DNA of 64,000 bases, taken from NCBI RefSeq assembly GCF_900177675.1, contig NZ_FXWM01000001.1, positions 4,535,001 through 4,599,000 on the forward strand. The letters are read 5' to 3'. The translations under genes and the position numbers were made by a program. The notes below the pieces were generated by a model, which saw only the letters and a list, made by a program, of their open reading frames with translations, had not been told where the DNA came from and did no database searches. This DNA comes from Bacillus sp. OV166. Lineage in GTDB: Bacteria > Bacillota > Bacilli > Bacillales > Cytobacillaceae. Positions 23,624 through 32,395 of this stretch are shown in pieces (positions within the stretch are counted from its first letter, which is position 1; each line of letters begins with the position of its first letter).

Positions 23624-24682
23624 ATGAAGACCTATACCTTAAAAGAAGTAGCAAAAAAAATAAATACAACACCAGGCACCATACGACATTGGGAAAAGGA
23701 TTTAGTTGATTTACTAGAAATTCCTCGTTCAAAGCAAGGGGCAAGAATATGTACAGATAGGGAGATTGAGCAGCTAATTGAAATTAAACAACTATATGAA
23801 AAAAAGTTAAGTAAGGAAACAATCAGGGAATGGATGCAAAAAAAACTTCACCCTGAAAGTGAAGATGTACCCCAATCCTCCGAAGTTTCACAAGCGTTCA
23901 TTGAAAATCCGGATGTCTCAGAATCATTCGCAGTTTCACAAGCGTTCATTGAAAATCAGAATGTCTCAGAATCATTCGCAGTTTCACAAGCGTTCATTGA
24001 AAATCAGGATGTCCCAGAATCACTCGCTGTTTCACTCAAGGCCATTGAAAATCTGGATATAAAAGAATCACCTATGGTCTCATTAGAGGTCATTTCTGAC
24101 ACAGCCAAACCGATAACCATACAAGACGCTATAGATGCACATCAGTTTTTCGAGGCAATGGATACGTACAAGCAAAATTTCTTAAGCGACGTAAAAGATG
24201 AAATCCGGACGGTTGTTCGAAGAGAAGTACTAGATGAAGTAAAAAAGGAAATAAGGAATGGAACCTATACCACAGTTAAATCATTATCTAACTCGATATA
24301 TAAATCATCCGCTAACACAAGAGCTGAGATTCAGGAGTTATCAGAGACACTTGAAAAAGCCTCTGAACTATCAGCTGACTCATTACAGTACCTCTCCAAC
24401 AACATTGCTAACGTTTCTATAGAGACTTCTCAAGAAATTCATACACTTTCCAAGCAGTTGTCGGAAACTTCCGAAGAACTATCCCACTATGTGGATGTTA
24501 CTAATAACGAAATCTCAAGTCTAACAGAGGCAATGTCAAAAGAACGTGAATTTTTCCTTGAAGAGCGTAATCAGTACCGACATGAAATTTCGCAAAGAGA
24601 ATTAGCCTTTCAACAAATGCTTAACAGTTATAGACATGTGGCAGCTACAAAAGAAAAGAAATGGTGGAAATTCTGGACTTAA
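23624..24682 (+). CDS. RacA-like MerR-type DNA-binding protein with 16-residue tandem repeats
   Basis: The protein has 352 aa. Residues 1-72 form a MerR-like winged helix (YTLKEVAKKINTTPGTIRHW, then ICTDREIEQLIEIKQLYEKKL). Residues 88-151 carry three near-identical and one degenerate copy of VSQAFIEN.(D/N)V.ES.A. From about 175 to 340 it is helical coiled coil with many S, T, E and K. It ends in the basic-aromatic tail KEKKWWKFWT, as in DUF3967-type MerR proteins. The layout (HTH, coiled coil, short basic end) parallels RacA, encoded 100 bp downstream. RBS GAAAGGAATG precedes ATG. Role unknown; a second chromosome-anchoring or nucleoid protein is an inference. Confidence 0.75.
   Translation: MKTYTLKEVAKKINTTPGTIRHWEKDLVDLLEIPRSKQGARICTDREIEQLIEIKQLYEKKLSKETIREWMQKKLHPESEDVPQSSEVSQAFIENPDVSESFAVSQAFIENQNVSESFAVSQAFIENQDVPESLAVSLKAIENLDIKESPMVSLEVISDTAKPITIQDAIDAHQFFEAMDTYKQNFLSDVKDEIRTVVRREVLDEVKKEIRNGTYTTVKSLSNSIYKSSANTRAEIQELSETLEKASELSADSLQYLSNNIANVSIETSQEIHTLSKQLSETSEELSHYVDVTNNEISSLTEAMSKEREFFLEERNQYRHEISQRELAFQQMLNSYRHVAATKEKKWWKFWT
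23885..24076 (+). repeat. 48-bp in-frame tandem repeats
   Basis: Units start GTTTCACAAGCGTTCATTG at 23885, 23933 and 23981 and differ by only a few bases; a degenerate fourth unit spans 24029-24076, and the frame continues with a partial fifth (VSLEVI). Each unit adds 16 residues. High identity among units suggests recent expansion and probable length variation among strains. Confidence 0.9.
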
Positions 24683-24784
24683 TACAAAGTTTTCTTCGAT
24701 TAGAACGACTCCCTTTTAAAGACAAAAAAAAATAATTTCGTCACTCGTGGATTGCGGTTTATTTTATCAATGGAGGGATTCGAA

Positions 24785-25306
24785 ATGAATACAAGTGAAG
24801 TAGCAAAATTATTAGGAGTATCTACAAGTACTATTCAGCGCTGGGTAAAACAGCTTGAACTTCCAATGGAAAGAAATGAGCGTGGTCATTACCATTTTAG
24901 TAACGAGGATATAGAACTATTAAAAAAAATACACGAACAGCTCCAAAACGGGACACTAATCCAAGAAATAGTCCCATTAAAAGAGAAAAAAAATCCTCGA
25001 AAAGGTGCTGTTAAAGCGGTAAATGACAATCAAGCACTAGAAAAGTTATATTCAAAAGTCAGTGAATTGGAAAGTAATATAAATTCAAAAGCAGATTCGG
25101 TTGCTTCCTATCAACTCCTTCAGCATCGCCGTGAACTAGAGGATTTGCAACATCTTGTAAAAGATTTATCGCAGCAGGTAGAACAACTTCAAAAACAAAT
25201 GAACGAACTAAAAATGACCTCGCAAATGGAAGAACCACTTGTATTTGATCATAGTAAAGTCAAAAGAAAAAAGAAAAATATTGTCAGCTCATTGTTTGGG
25301 TTTTAG
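24785..25306 (+). CDS. racA: Chromosome-anchoring protein RacA
   Basis: The protein has 173 aa. Residues 1-60 form the MerR-like HTH typical of RacA (MNTSEVAKLLGVSTSTIQRW, RNERGHYHFSNEDIELLKKI), followed by a basic linker, a coiled coil (residues about 85-145) and a basic C-terminus VKRKKKNIVSSLFGF. RacA binds DNA near the origin and links it to DivIVA at the cell pole when sporulating cells form the axial filament. ATG 24785 follows ATGGAGGGATTCGAA. It lies about 100 bp after the larger paralog with no terminator between, so co-transcription is likely. Confidence 0.88.
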   Translation: MNTSEVAKLLGVSTSTIQRWVKQLELPMERNERGHYHFSNEDIELLKKIHEQLQNGTLIQEIVPLKEKKNPRKGAVKAVNDNQALEKLYSKVSELESNINSKADSVASYQLLQHRRELEDLQHLVKDLSQQVEQLQKQMNELKMTSQMEEPLVFDHSKVKRKKKNIVSSLFGF

Positions 25307-25345
25307 TTTGTATGAATTTATTTCTAATTTTAATGCACAAAAAAT

Positions 25346-25374
25346 AGCCGAACTGGTCAAGCTAGTTCGGCTTT
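25346..25374. terminator. Terminator of racA
   Basis: AGCCGAACT pairs with AGTTCGGCT around an eight-base loop, in the gap between racA and the convergent acyltransferase. Confidence 0.7.
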
Positions 25375-25398
25375 CATTCACAACTCACTACCATTCAT

Positions 25399-26388
25399 TT
25401 AAACTTTAAATTCGACAAGCGGTTGAGTATATTTTTTAATTAAATAACTTCCTAGAACGATACAGATCATAAAGGAAAGAACGCAAAGTAAAAGATAATT
25501 TCCTGAAATGGAGATGATACTTTTATTTGGAAGAATCTCCTGGAGCGATTTAATAATAAATCCATGAAGCAAATAGACATATAAAGTTCTTTCACCAATT
25601 TTCGTTACTTTAAATTGATTGGAAGGTATTAATGCTAAAAACCCAAATACAACTATTAATGTCAGCCCATATTGAAGTCCTCGCAACAGCCCATCGGCCA
25701 ACTCTTTTTCCCCCATATTTGCATATGATGTATCGCCCAGAAGCCATGGCACAGCATCTTGAGGGAAACTGAACCCAAAGAAAATATAAGTCCCGATAAT
25801 AATTATTATACCAACTGGAAGTGAATATCTGGCTCGAATTACTTTCTTTAACTGATCACCATTTAGTAAAAACCCCAAAAGGAAATAGGGGAAAAATACA
25901 AATGTTCTTGATAGGCTTAAAAAACTACCCGCGTGATCAACAAAACCAATCGCAATTCCCAAGACAATGGCAATAAAAAAGCCACTCCATCTTAACCTTG
26001 CAAAGAGATATAGAAGTAAATTCCAAAAAAACAAACTCATCAAAAACCAAAGCGACCAATGAGGATGTAAAAAATCAAATTCTATATTTTTTTCCTGCCC
26101 ATTTAAATAATAATAAATGGAATAGATCATCTGAAAAATAAAATAAGGAAGTAATATCTTCTTAATAGACTTTATAAAGTAGCCTTTCTTTTTATAACCT
26201 TTCGCGAAGTATCCAGAGATTAGGATAAAAGCGGGCATATGGAATAGAAAAATAACTGTATATAAAGTGAAAAGGATCCCATCATGTTCCTTTAATGGAC
26301 TTATCAGATGCCCAAAAACGACGAGAAAAATCAATATAAATTTTGCATTATCAAAATATTTACTCCTTTTTGAAGTTGAAGCCATCAT
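25399..26388 (-). CDS. Acyltransferase 3 family membrane protein
   Basis: The protein has 329 aa and about ten membrane segments, with the family start YFDNAKFILIFLVVFGHLI (the H is the expected catalytic histidine) and FHMPAFILISGYFAKGY. Such enzymes move acyl groups onto cell-surface polysaccharides or related acceptors; some relatives act in fucose or sugar O-acetylation. Two adjacent ATGs follow GGGGTGAT; the second (26385) has better spacing. It is monocistronic and no glycan cluster is adjacent, so the acceptor is unknown. Confidence 0.85.
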   Translation of the reverse strand: MMASTSKRSKYFDNAKFILIFLVVFGHLISPLKEHDGILFTLYTVIFLFHMPAFILISGYFAKGYKKKGYFIKSIKKILLPYFIFQMIYSIYYYLNGQEKNIEFDFLHPHWSLWFLMSLFFWNLLLYLFARLRWSGFFIAIVLGIAIGFVDHAGSFLSLSRTFVFFPYFLLGFLLNGDQLKKVIRARYSLPVGIIIIIGTYIFFGFSFPQDAVPWLLGDTSYANMGEKELADGLLRGLQYGLTLIVVFGFLALIPSNQFKVTKIGERTLYVYLLHGFIIKSLQEILPNKSIISISGNYLLLCVLSFMICIVLGSYLIKKYTQPLVEFKV

Positions 26389-26639
26389 ATCACCCCATAG
26401 GTTAATTCAATCAAAAAGGTATATTAATATTTATTCAAACCCCTACCAAGTAATTCCCACGACCAATTCTCTTTGTCGTTAAACAATCATAACAAATGAT
26501 CATTACAGGAATATATAAATAAATTGACTTTTTGTTGCATGGTTATTACGATTTCGAAATAATAATCTCATATACCTACGATTAAATTACCACTTCAATC
26601 TTAATTACCCCTTAAATCGGAAGGTTATGAAAAAAACAC

Positions 26640-26676
26640 AAAAGCCACTCCTTTTTTCGTTAAGGAATGGCTTTTA
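26640..26676. terminator. Terminator of the DHH nuclease gene
   Basis: AAAAGCCACTCC pairs with GGAATGGCTTTT (one mismatch) directly beyond the stop codon at 26682. The 250 bp to the right of the acyltransferase start hold nothing else I can support. Confidence 0.7.
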
Positions 26677-26681
26677 CTAAT

Positions 26682-27926
26682 TCATAAAGTAATATCTACA
26701 AGATGGTTCCTGATGATTTCCTGATAATTCCCTCTTAATTCATCTTGTGAGATCCGAAGAGCTTTTGAAACGTGATAAAGATATTCATGGTCGCTTCGAA
26801 GCCAAGAAGAATAATTTCTTTTTAAATACCGTTCTGCATCCGCGAATACAGAGAAAGACTGCTCCAATTTCTTCTTGTTATGTACTATAGAAAAATAGCC
26901 ATCTCCACATGGAATGATATATGAACTTTCTCCAAGCGGGTTCTGATAGGATGTTCCAACCTGTGAATCCTTAACATTAAATTCATTCCGATCTGCATCT
27001 GGTTTAAGTGGAATCATTTCAAAAACATTTATTACAAACTTTTCAAACGCTTCCCTTGTCATTTCCGATCCAGAGGCTTTCGGATGCCCTCCACCTCCGT
27101 ACTTTTTTGCATATTCGGCTACATTTATTTCATCATGAATGGTTCGAAATCCCATCTTCTTTCCACCCATATTCAGTAGGACAATCATATCCAAATGAGG
27201 ATATAAATTATTTAATTCATTTCCTAGCTCTGATAAATATTGTTCGGCATGAACAATCCCAACACAGTAATCATCAATAAAAGTTTGCACCAGTTGTCTA
27301 CTTTTCGAATGGATGTAACGATGGATTTTTTGTTCCTCGATATCAAGCAGCATATGTTCCGTGTCGGTTAATGTAAATGAATCTTTATTTTCAGACAACC
27401 TTTTTAACATTTCCTCCTCAAACAGTTCACGACTCATAATATAGAACAAATCATTTAATCGTTTGGCTGTTAAATTATTATTTTCAGCCCACTCCCAAGT
27501 GTCATATTGACGTACTAATTCGATAAATTCTTCAAGTGCTTTATTTCGTTCCATCATTTTGTGTTCAATTAGGTAATCATAAAATAAAGAAGTTGCACAA
27601 GACTTTTTTCCCGTCTCATACTCAGGAATTACGCTCCCCCATTTGTATTGATTAAAATGCAAAGCAGTCACATGATGATCGATCATTTGAACTGGTTTTC
27701 CCTTTTGGAACCGCTCCTCGAGTTTTTTCTCGACCTGCTCATTTACAGCCAAATCAGTAATGTAGATTTCCACATTATTATTCTCAGGGTTTTTAATAAC
27801 TGCTTCCACTCTTTGATTTAAATTTCGATAAGAACAGTAAAATATATTGGCCTTGTCTGCAAATGCTAGTTTCGCAATAAGTCCACAACCAAGACCATCA
27901 AGATCAATATCCGTAAAAATAATCAT
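26682..27926 (-). CDS. DHH family phosphoesterase, NrnB-like oligoribonuclease
   Basis: The protein has 414 aa. The DHH domain begins IIFTDIDLDGLGCG and contains MIDHHVTAL (the DHH metal motif); the DHHA1 domain has EYAKKYGGGGHPKASGS. This order and length match B. subtilis NrnB (YngD, about 400 aa), which degrades short RNA and pAp-type substrates in the cytoplasm. About 90 C-terminal residues follow the DHHA1 motif. I chose the ATG at 27926, preceded by GGTGG; an ATG five codons earlier has a poorer RBS. Confidence 0.82.
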   Translation of the reverse strand: MIIFTDIDLDGLGCGLIAKLAFADKANIFYCSYRNLNQRVEAVIKNPENNNVEIYITDLAVNEQVEKKLEERFQKGKPVQMIDHHVTALHFNQYKWGSVIPEYETGKKSCATSLFYDYLIEHKMMERNKALEEFIELVRQYDTWEWAENNNLTAKRLNDLFYIMSRELFEEEMLKRLSENKDSFTLTDTEHMLLDIEEQKIHRYIHSKSRQLVQTFIDDYCVGIVHAEQYLSELGNELNNLYPHLDMIVLLNMGGKKMGFRTIHDEINVAEYAKKYGGGGHPKASGSEMTREAFEKFVINVFEMIPLKPDADRNEFNVKDSQVGTSYQNPLGESSYIIPCGDGYFSIVHNKKKLEQSFSVFADAERYLKRNYSSWLRSDHEYLYHVSKALRISQDELRGNYQEIIRNHLVDITL

Positions 27927-28153
27927 CCTATCTACCACCATCCATTTTTCGCTTCATAACGTATCGTTTGGTTTCAGCAAATTTTTTATGCAAATTAACC
28001 TAGTTATGATTTAACATTAACCTCTATTTTATCATATAGAAAATAATACCACCTACCATTATGACCTGGTGATAGTAATCACAGACATATTAAAAATGAC
28101 ATGGTATGATGCATGGGAAGTTTCTAATACAAACAATGAAACGGGGTTATAAT

Positions 28154-29107
28154 TTGAACTTTCCACAACTTAAAATAGGCCATATAAGACCTCAGGTTCC
28201 AATCATGCAAGGCGGAATGGGTGTCGGTATTTCTCTTAGCAAATTGGCTTCAGCTGTCGCAAATGCAGGCGGGATTGGGATTATATCTGGAACAGGGATC
28301 TCAACTGATGAAATGAGAACACATATAAGAAAGGCTAAAAGTCTGATCAAAGATGCTGGATACATTGGTGTAAATGTTCTATTCGCGATGAATGACTTTG
28401 CTGAAAAAATGAAAGCAGCTCTAGAAGAAAAAGTTGACTTTATTATTTCTGGAGCTGGAATCTCACGAGATATGTACGCATGGGGAAGAGAAGCAGGTAT
28501 TCCTGTTATCTCTATAGTCTCGACTGCTAAATTAGCCAGGATCTCCGAACGACTGGGAGCAGCAGCAGTTGTCGTTGAAGGCTTTGAAGCAGGAGGACAT
28601 CTTGGAACAGACCGCCCAATGTTTGATATCCTCCCAGAAATCGTTGAAGCGGTTTCTATCCCCGTTATTGCGGCAGGAGGAATCATGACTGGCGGCGATA
28701 TTGCAAAAGCACTTGCAATGGGTGCGTCTGGTGTACAAATGGGAACACGCTTTGTAGCCAGCGAGGAATGTGATGCTCCATTAGCTTTTAAACAAAAATA
28801 TGTTGATGCAGGTAAAGAAGATTTGGTTTTGGTAAAAACAACCGTTGGTCTTCACGGAAGAGCCATTAATAATAATTTTGCAAAATTAATTAGTGGAACA
28901 GATAAGCTAAAAATCGCTAAATGCATTGATTGCTTAAAGAATTGTTCTTACCGCTTTTGCACCATGGATTCTCTTTTGGTATCCATGAATGGTGATGCTG
29001 AAAATGGCCTTGTTTTTGCAGGGGCTAGAGTTGGAGAAATCAAAGATATTCTTCCCGTTCAAACAATCATTGATAATCTTACATTAGAATACAATCAGGC
29101 TATCTAG
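28154..29107 (+). CDS. Nitronate monooxygenase / FMN-dependent 2-nitropropane dioxygenase family enzyme
   Basis: The protein has 317 aa in a TIM barrel with IMQGGMGVGIS at the FMN site, VVVEGFEAGGHLG with the catalytic-region histidine, IPVIAAGGIMTGGDIAKALAMGASGVQMGTRF as the phosphate loop. A cysteine-rich stretch KCIDCLKNCSYRFCTMDS near residue 267 occurs in some members of the family, function unclear. The start is uncertain: TTG 28154 has ACGGGGT seven bases upstream, while ATGs at 28106-28136 have no RBS. The enzyme oxidises nitronates or acts as an enoyl reductase-like flavoenzyme. Confidence 0.8.
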   Translation: MNFPQLKIGHIRPQVPIMQGGMGVGISLSKLASAVANAGGIGIISGTGISTDEMRTHIRKAKSLIKDAGYIGVNVLFAMNDFAEKMKAALEEKVDFIISGAGISRDMYAWGREAGIPVISIVSTAKLARISERLGAAAVVVEGFEAGGHLGTDRPMFDILPEIVEAVSIPVIAAGGIMTGGDIAKALAMGASGVQMGTRFVASEECDAPLAFKQKYVDAGKEDLVLVKTTVGLHGRAINNNFAKLISGTDKLKIAKCIDCLKNCSYRFCTMDSLLVSMNGDAENGLVFAGARVGEIKDILPVQTIIDNLTLEYNQAI

Positions 29108-29116
29108 CTTATTTAA

Positions 29117-29146
29117 AAGAGCCAACCGTAAATACGGTTGGCTCTT
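29117..29146. terminator. Bidirectional terminator
   Basis: A perfect 14-bp stem, AAGAGCCAACCGTA / TACGGTTGGCTCTT, with a two-base loop lies between the convergent monooxygenase and nitroreductase genes. Confidence 0.85.
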
Positions 29147-29157
29147 CCCTGTTCCTG

Positions 29158-29643
29158 TTATGGTAAATTTCTGAATTTGTTCTGAATCGGTGTACGTGGC
29201 TTTGGCTCTGGGATTACATCAGGATAGCCTACTCCCAGAACGCCTATAATATCATAGCCATCCTGAACACCAAGAATTGCCCTGTTTTTGGGCGTAATGC
29301 CAATCGATGACCAAAAGGTCCCAACTCCTTCTGCCCATGCCGCTAAATTAAAATTTTGGATAAAGCACGCAGTTGCCAGCGCATTTTCCACTGTTTCTAA
29401 GGATGTCGCCCCGTGCTTTGATAAAATCATCAATACGATCGATGCGTTTCCAAAATTTGTTTTATGATTTAACTTTTCTCTTGTCTCTGTTCCAAGAAAG
29501 TAAATCTCCCAAGGTTCTGTCATGCGGTGATTGGGTGCCATGGCAGCGGCCTCTAGCCATGAGTGAAGTAAATTTTTGTCAATTTCATCAGGTTTGAATT
29601 TTTTTATGTTGCGCCGAGTTTTAATTAAATCAATAATATTCAA
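29158..29643 (-). CDS. Nitroreductase family protein (short form)
   Basis: The protein has 161 aa. TRRNIKKFKPDEID and AAAMAPNHRMTEPWEIYFLG are the N-terminal FMN-contact motifs; AAWAEGVGTFWSS and GVLGVGYPDVIP belong to the C-terminal half. It is shorter than typical 200-aa members and resembles the YdjA/NfnB-like minimal nitroreductases. It is placed opposite the nitronate monooxygenase, which may be only coincidence although both act on nitro-type compounds. RBS AAAAGGGGAG precedes ATG. Confidence 0.82.
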   Translation of the reverse strand: MNIIDLIKTRRNIKKFKPDEIDKNLLHSWLEAAAMAPNHRMTEPWEIYFLGTETREKLNHKTNFGNASIVLMILSKHGATSLETVENALATACFIQNFNLAAWAEGVGTFWSSIGITPKNRAILGVQDGYDIIGVLGVGYPDVIPEPKPRTPIQNKFRNLP

Positions 29644-29723
29644 TCAATAACTCCCCTTTTATATTCATATCGAAACCCATCGTAATAACTTATGTCTCTC
29701 CCAATATTTTGTACGTAAAAGTT

Positions 29724-30407
29724 TTAATTCCCCAGTTTATAATAACCACGTTTTAAGCCGTAATAGCAAAACCATAATGATTGAACAAAGAAGAAAATCC
29801 CCCAAATAGGAGCAGGAATAAAACCTGTGATCCGCGCAAGATTTGCAGCATCCCCTGCTGATTGAGGTTGAAATATACTGATAAATAATATTTCATAAGC
29901 ACTTTGTACGGAATCCACTAATAAGATCGACGCAATCAAAAGTAATAAATTATCTCTAAAGTTTTGACTCCCTTTTATGAGTAAAAACAGAAATGCAACG
30001 GCGAATGAGCATAACCAAAACAACCCGTAAGGATTCCTTACCCAAAAAATAAGATTCAAACCGATAAAACCTAGCAATATATCAATCAACACAATCTGCT
30101 TTTTCTTTCCAATTAGTAAAAATGAGACAAATGCCATAAAGGAGGCAAAGGTATATCCACCAAGGCTAGTAATGAAGCTTCCCAACCAAGAAGACTGATG
30201 ACTATATGTAGCCCCTTCGGAATTCATAAATAAAGATATTCTTTCTACATTACCCCCAAAAAGAGCAATCAAAGCATGACCTGATTCATGTATAAGGGTA
30301 TTAATGACTTTGACATAGTTTCCTAGCAATGGCACATGTATCAACAGAAAAGCAAACACGAGGAAAAGGAAAAACTTCGCACTGAATTTGTCTCGAACAA
30401 AGCTCAA
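29724..30407 (-). CDS. M50B-like membrane metalloprotease family protein
   Basis: The protein has 227 aa and six or so membrane segments. The zinc motif HESGHALIALFGG lies near residue 38 at the end of the second segment, matching the peptidase_M50B-like family (PF13398), related to site-2 proteases. A second conserved region is not obvious, so proteolytic activity is uncertain. The likely start is TTG at 30407, with AGAGGAG 12 bases upstream, which is slightly long. It stands apart from the ABC operon by a terminator. Confidence 0.75.
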   Translation of the reverse strand: MSFVRDKFSAKFFLFLVFAFLLIHVPLLGNYVKVINTLIHESGHALIALFGGNVERISLFMNSEGATYSHQSSWLGSFITSLGGYTFASFMAFVSFLLIGKKKQIVLIDILLGFIGLNLIFWVRNPYGLFWLCSFAVAFLFLLIKGSQNFRDNLLLLIASILLVDSVQSAYEILFISIFQPQSAGDAANLARITGFIPAPIWGIFFFVQSLWFCYYGLKRGYYKLGN

Positions 30408-30502
30408 AATATAAATTCTCCTCTTTTTTTAAATTATTTGCTAACTTCATTTTATCACGTTTTATTATCACTATTACAAATTTCAACTCTGGATGGCTCA
30501 AT

Positions 30503-30535
30503 TAAAAAAACTAGCAATCACTTAGATTGCTAGCT
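30503..30535 (-). terminator. Terminator of the four-gene ABC/two-component operon
   Basis: On the minus strand CTAGCAATC TAAGT GATTGCTAG is followed by seven T residues, shortly after the ATPase stop codon. Confidence 0.8.
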
Positions 30536-30542
30536 GCTTCAA

Positions 30543-31235
30543 TTAACCTCTTTTTTCAACTTCAACTAGTTGTCCATCCTTCATTCGATAAATCCGATCA
30601 CATAACGGGAGAATCTGTTCATCATGAGTGACAATAATGGATGATTTATTTTGTTCCTTTACGATTTTTGAAATGAGTTCGATAATAGCCATGCTCCGAC
30701 TGGAATCCAAACTCGCTGTTGGTTCATCAGCTAAAATGATTTCAGGATCATTAATAAATGCTCTGGCAATTGCCACCCTTTGTTTTTCCCCGCCTGACAA
30801 TTGGTGTGGATAAAACTTGGTACGATGTTCCATGCCGACTGCCATTAATACTTCGTTTATTTTCCTTTTGCTTTCATTCGTCCATTGATTGGCCATTTTT
30901 AACACAAGGCTTAACTGGTCTTCCACCTTCAAATAAGGAACTAAATTTGAAGTTTGAAAAATATAGCCTAGATGATTCAACCTTATATTTGCTTTTTCTG
31001 TGTCACTGAAGGAGGTTATATTGGTCCCATTTACGATTACCTTTCCTTTATCAGGAGACTGTAAGGCACCGGCAATTGATAAAAACGTTGACTTTCCAGA
31101 TCCGGAAGGTCCAATAATGGCAACGACCTCGCCCTTTTTCAAACGAAATGATAAGTTTCTCACGATGTGATTTTCCTTATCGCCATCTTTAAATGATTTT
31201 TCCACATGTTCTAGAACTAAGGGTTCGATTACCAT
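30543..31235 (-). CDS. ABC transporter ATP-binding protein (MacB/LolD type)
   Basis: The protein has 230 aa. Walker A is GPSGSGKSTFL, signature LSGGEKQRVAIARA, Walker B IILADEPTASLDS, switch His in IIVTHDEQI. Close resemblance to ATPases of MacB, Lol and bacitracin-export systems. It starts two bases after the permease stop codon, so the two form one transporter. With the upstream response regulator and kinase it makes a four-gene operon, typical of systems that sense and remove an antimicrobial or lipid-active compound. Confidence 0.92.
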   Translation of the reverse strand: MVIEPLVLEHVEKSFKDGDKENHIVRNLSFRLKKGEVVAIIGPSGSGKSTFLSIAGALQSPDKGKVIVNGTNITSFSDTEKANIRLNHLGYIFQTSNLVPYLKVEDQLSLVLKMANQWTNESKRKINEVLMAVGMEHRTKFYPHQLSGGEKQRVAIARAFINDPEIILADEPTASLDSSRSMAIIELISKIVKEQNKSSIIVTHDEQILPLCDRIYRMKDGQLVEVEKRG

Positions 31236-31237
31236 GG

Positions 31238-32323
31238 TTATTCTAACCTCCCCATTGCTTGTATTGGATCTGCTTTCACTATATTAAAAATAGATAATAA
31301 TGAACCGAAAATCGACACAAGGAATAATATTCCTGAGAATTTAGCAATCTGTACCAAATCAAAAATAAACGGTATCTCATCCGGAAGAATCTCCGTAAAA
31401 CCCTTTGTAAAGGCAACAGCACCTACGATACTAACAATGGTTAATATAATGACCTGAAAGATAGTCGATTTGACCAATTGACTTGATTTTGCACCAATGG
31501 CTTTTAGGATGCCAAATTGGGCCGTTTTTTGAATGGTCATTATATAAAAGAATGCGGCTAAAACAAAAACTGCGATTACAATTAAAAACGAAAGCATCAT
31601 GTACAGCGAATTTTGTTCAGCTGTATACCCAGGTATACCTTTAACCACCTGTTCCTTTTCAACCCATTCCCCATTTTTAACTATCCTAGAAACATCCTCT
31701 TTCAAACTTGAATTAGCTTTATTTATTGCAATACCGTTAAATTCAGTTTTATCTAAGCCGCCAGAGATTTCCTTCCATGTATCAAGGGAAATAAGCGCAA
31801 CTGGTGTATGGCTAAAGGTTTGATCTTCAAGAAATCCTACAACTTTTAAGATGATGCCGCTCCGTGCATCTTTTACGATTGTTCCTATCTTAATAGTTCC
31901 AGATAGCGAGTGGTCTAGTAAGACAGAATTTTCCCCGCCCGTTTCTAAACTCTTTCCGTCCCTTCCATCCGGCTCTAAAAAGCTGCCTGGTTTTATTGCC
32001 ATAAATGTAATATCTAATTTATCCTCGGAGTTAATTTTAGAAATGGCTCCCATTTGAACACCAATTGGCTGTAGGTCACTTGTTGCTGTCAATTTCTCTA
32101 TATCTATTGTTAAATGGGACCGGTCAATTCGTCCCTCAGCACTTTCTTGCAGATAAAAGGAGTCTGCTGGCATATTAATGATCGAAGAAGCGTTATTCAT
32201 TGACAAGCCATTCGCAAGCCCACTGATGACGAAGACAAGAATCGCAACAAAAAATAAGATAAAGCTGATTAATAAATATCTTACTTTAAAAAATGTCATT
32301 TCCTTAATCGGTACAAAGTACAT
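31238..32323 (-). CDS. ABC transporter permease (FtsX/MacB type)
   Basis: The protein has 361 aa with four membrane segments: one near the N-terminus (YLLISFILFFVAILVFVISG), a long extracellular part of about 210 aa, then three segments at the C-terminal end (from FLIVIAVFVLAAFFYIMTI). This is the FtsX/MacB topology. The C-terminus DPIQAMGRLE is the usual coupling end (DP..A...E). ATG 32323 follows AAGGTG; an upstream ATG eight codons earlier lacks a good RBS. Its partner ATPase follows immediately. Confidence 0.88.
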   Translation of the reverse strand: MYFVPIKEMTFFKVRYLLISFILFFVAILVFVISGLANGLSMNNASSIINMPADSFYLQESAEGRIDRSHLTIDIEKLTATSDLQPIGVQMGAISKINSEDKLDITFMAIKPGSFLEPDGRDGKSLETGGENSVLLDHSLSGTIKIGTIVKDARSGIILKVVGFLEDQTFSHTPVALISLDTWKEISGGLDKTEFNGIAINKANSSLKEDVSRIVKNGEWVEKEQVVKGIPGYTAEQNSLYMMLSFLIVIAVFVLAAFFYIMTIQKTAQFGILKAIGAKSSQLVKSTIFQVIILTIVSIVGAVAFTKGFTEILPDEIPFIFDLVQIAKFSGILFLVSIFGSLLSIFNIVKADPIQAMGRLE

Positions 32324-32395
32324 AAAAAAATTCACCTTCCCTTTCATTTCATAAACAGAATACTGTTTGAATATGAACGGATGATGAACTTCATT

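Noticed and set aside
23885..24090. CRISPR-like array
   Set aside because: The repeats are contiguous, in frame and protein-coding, without spacers.
26622..26680. Short frame MKKTQKPLLFSLRNGFY with GGAAGG upstream
   Set aside because: It is made from the terminator stem of the minus-strand DHH gene.
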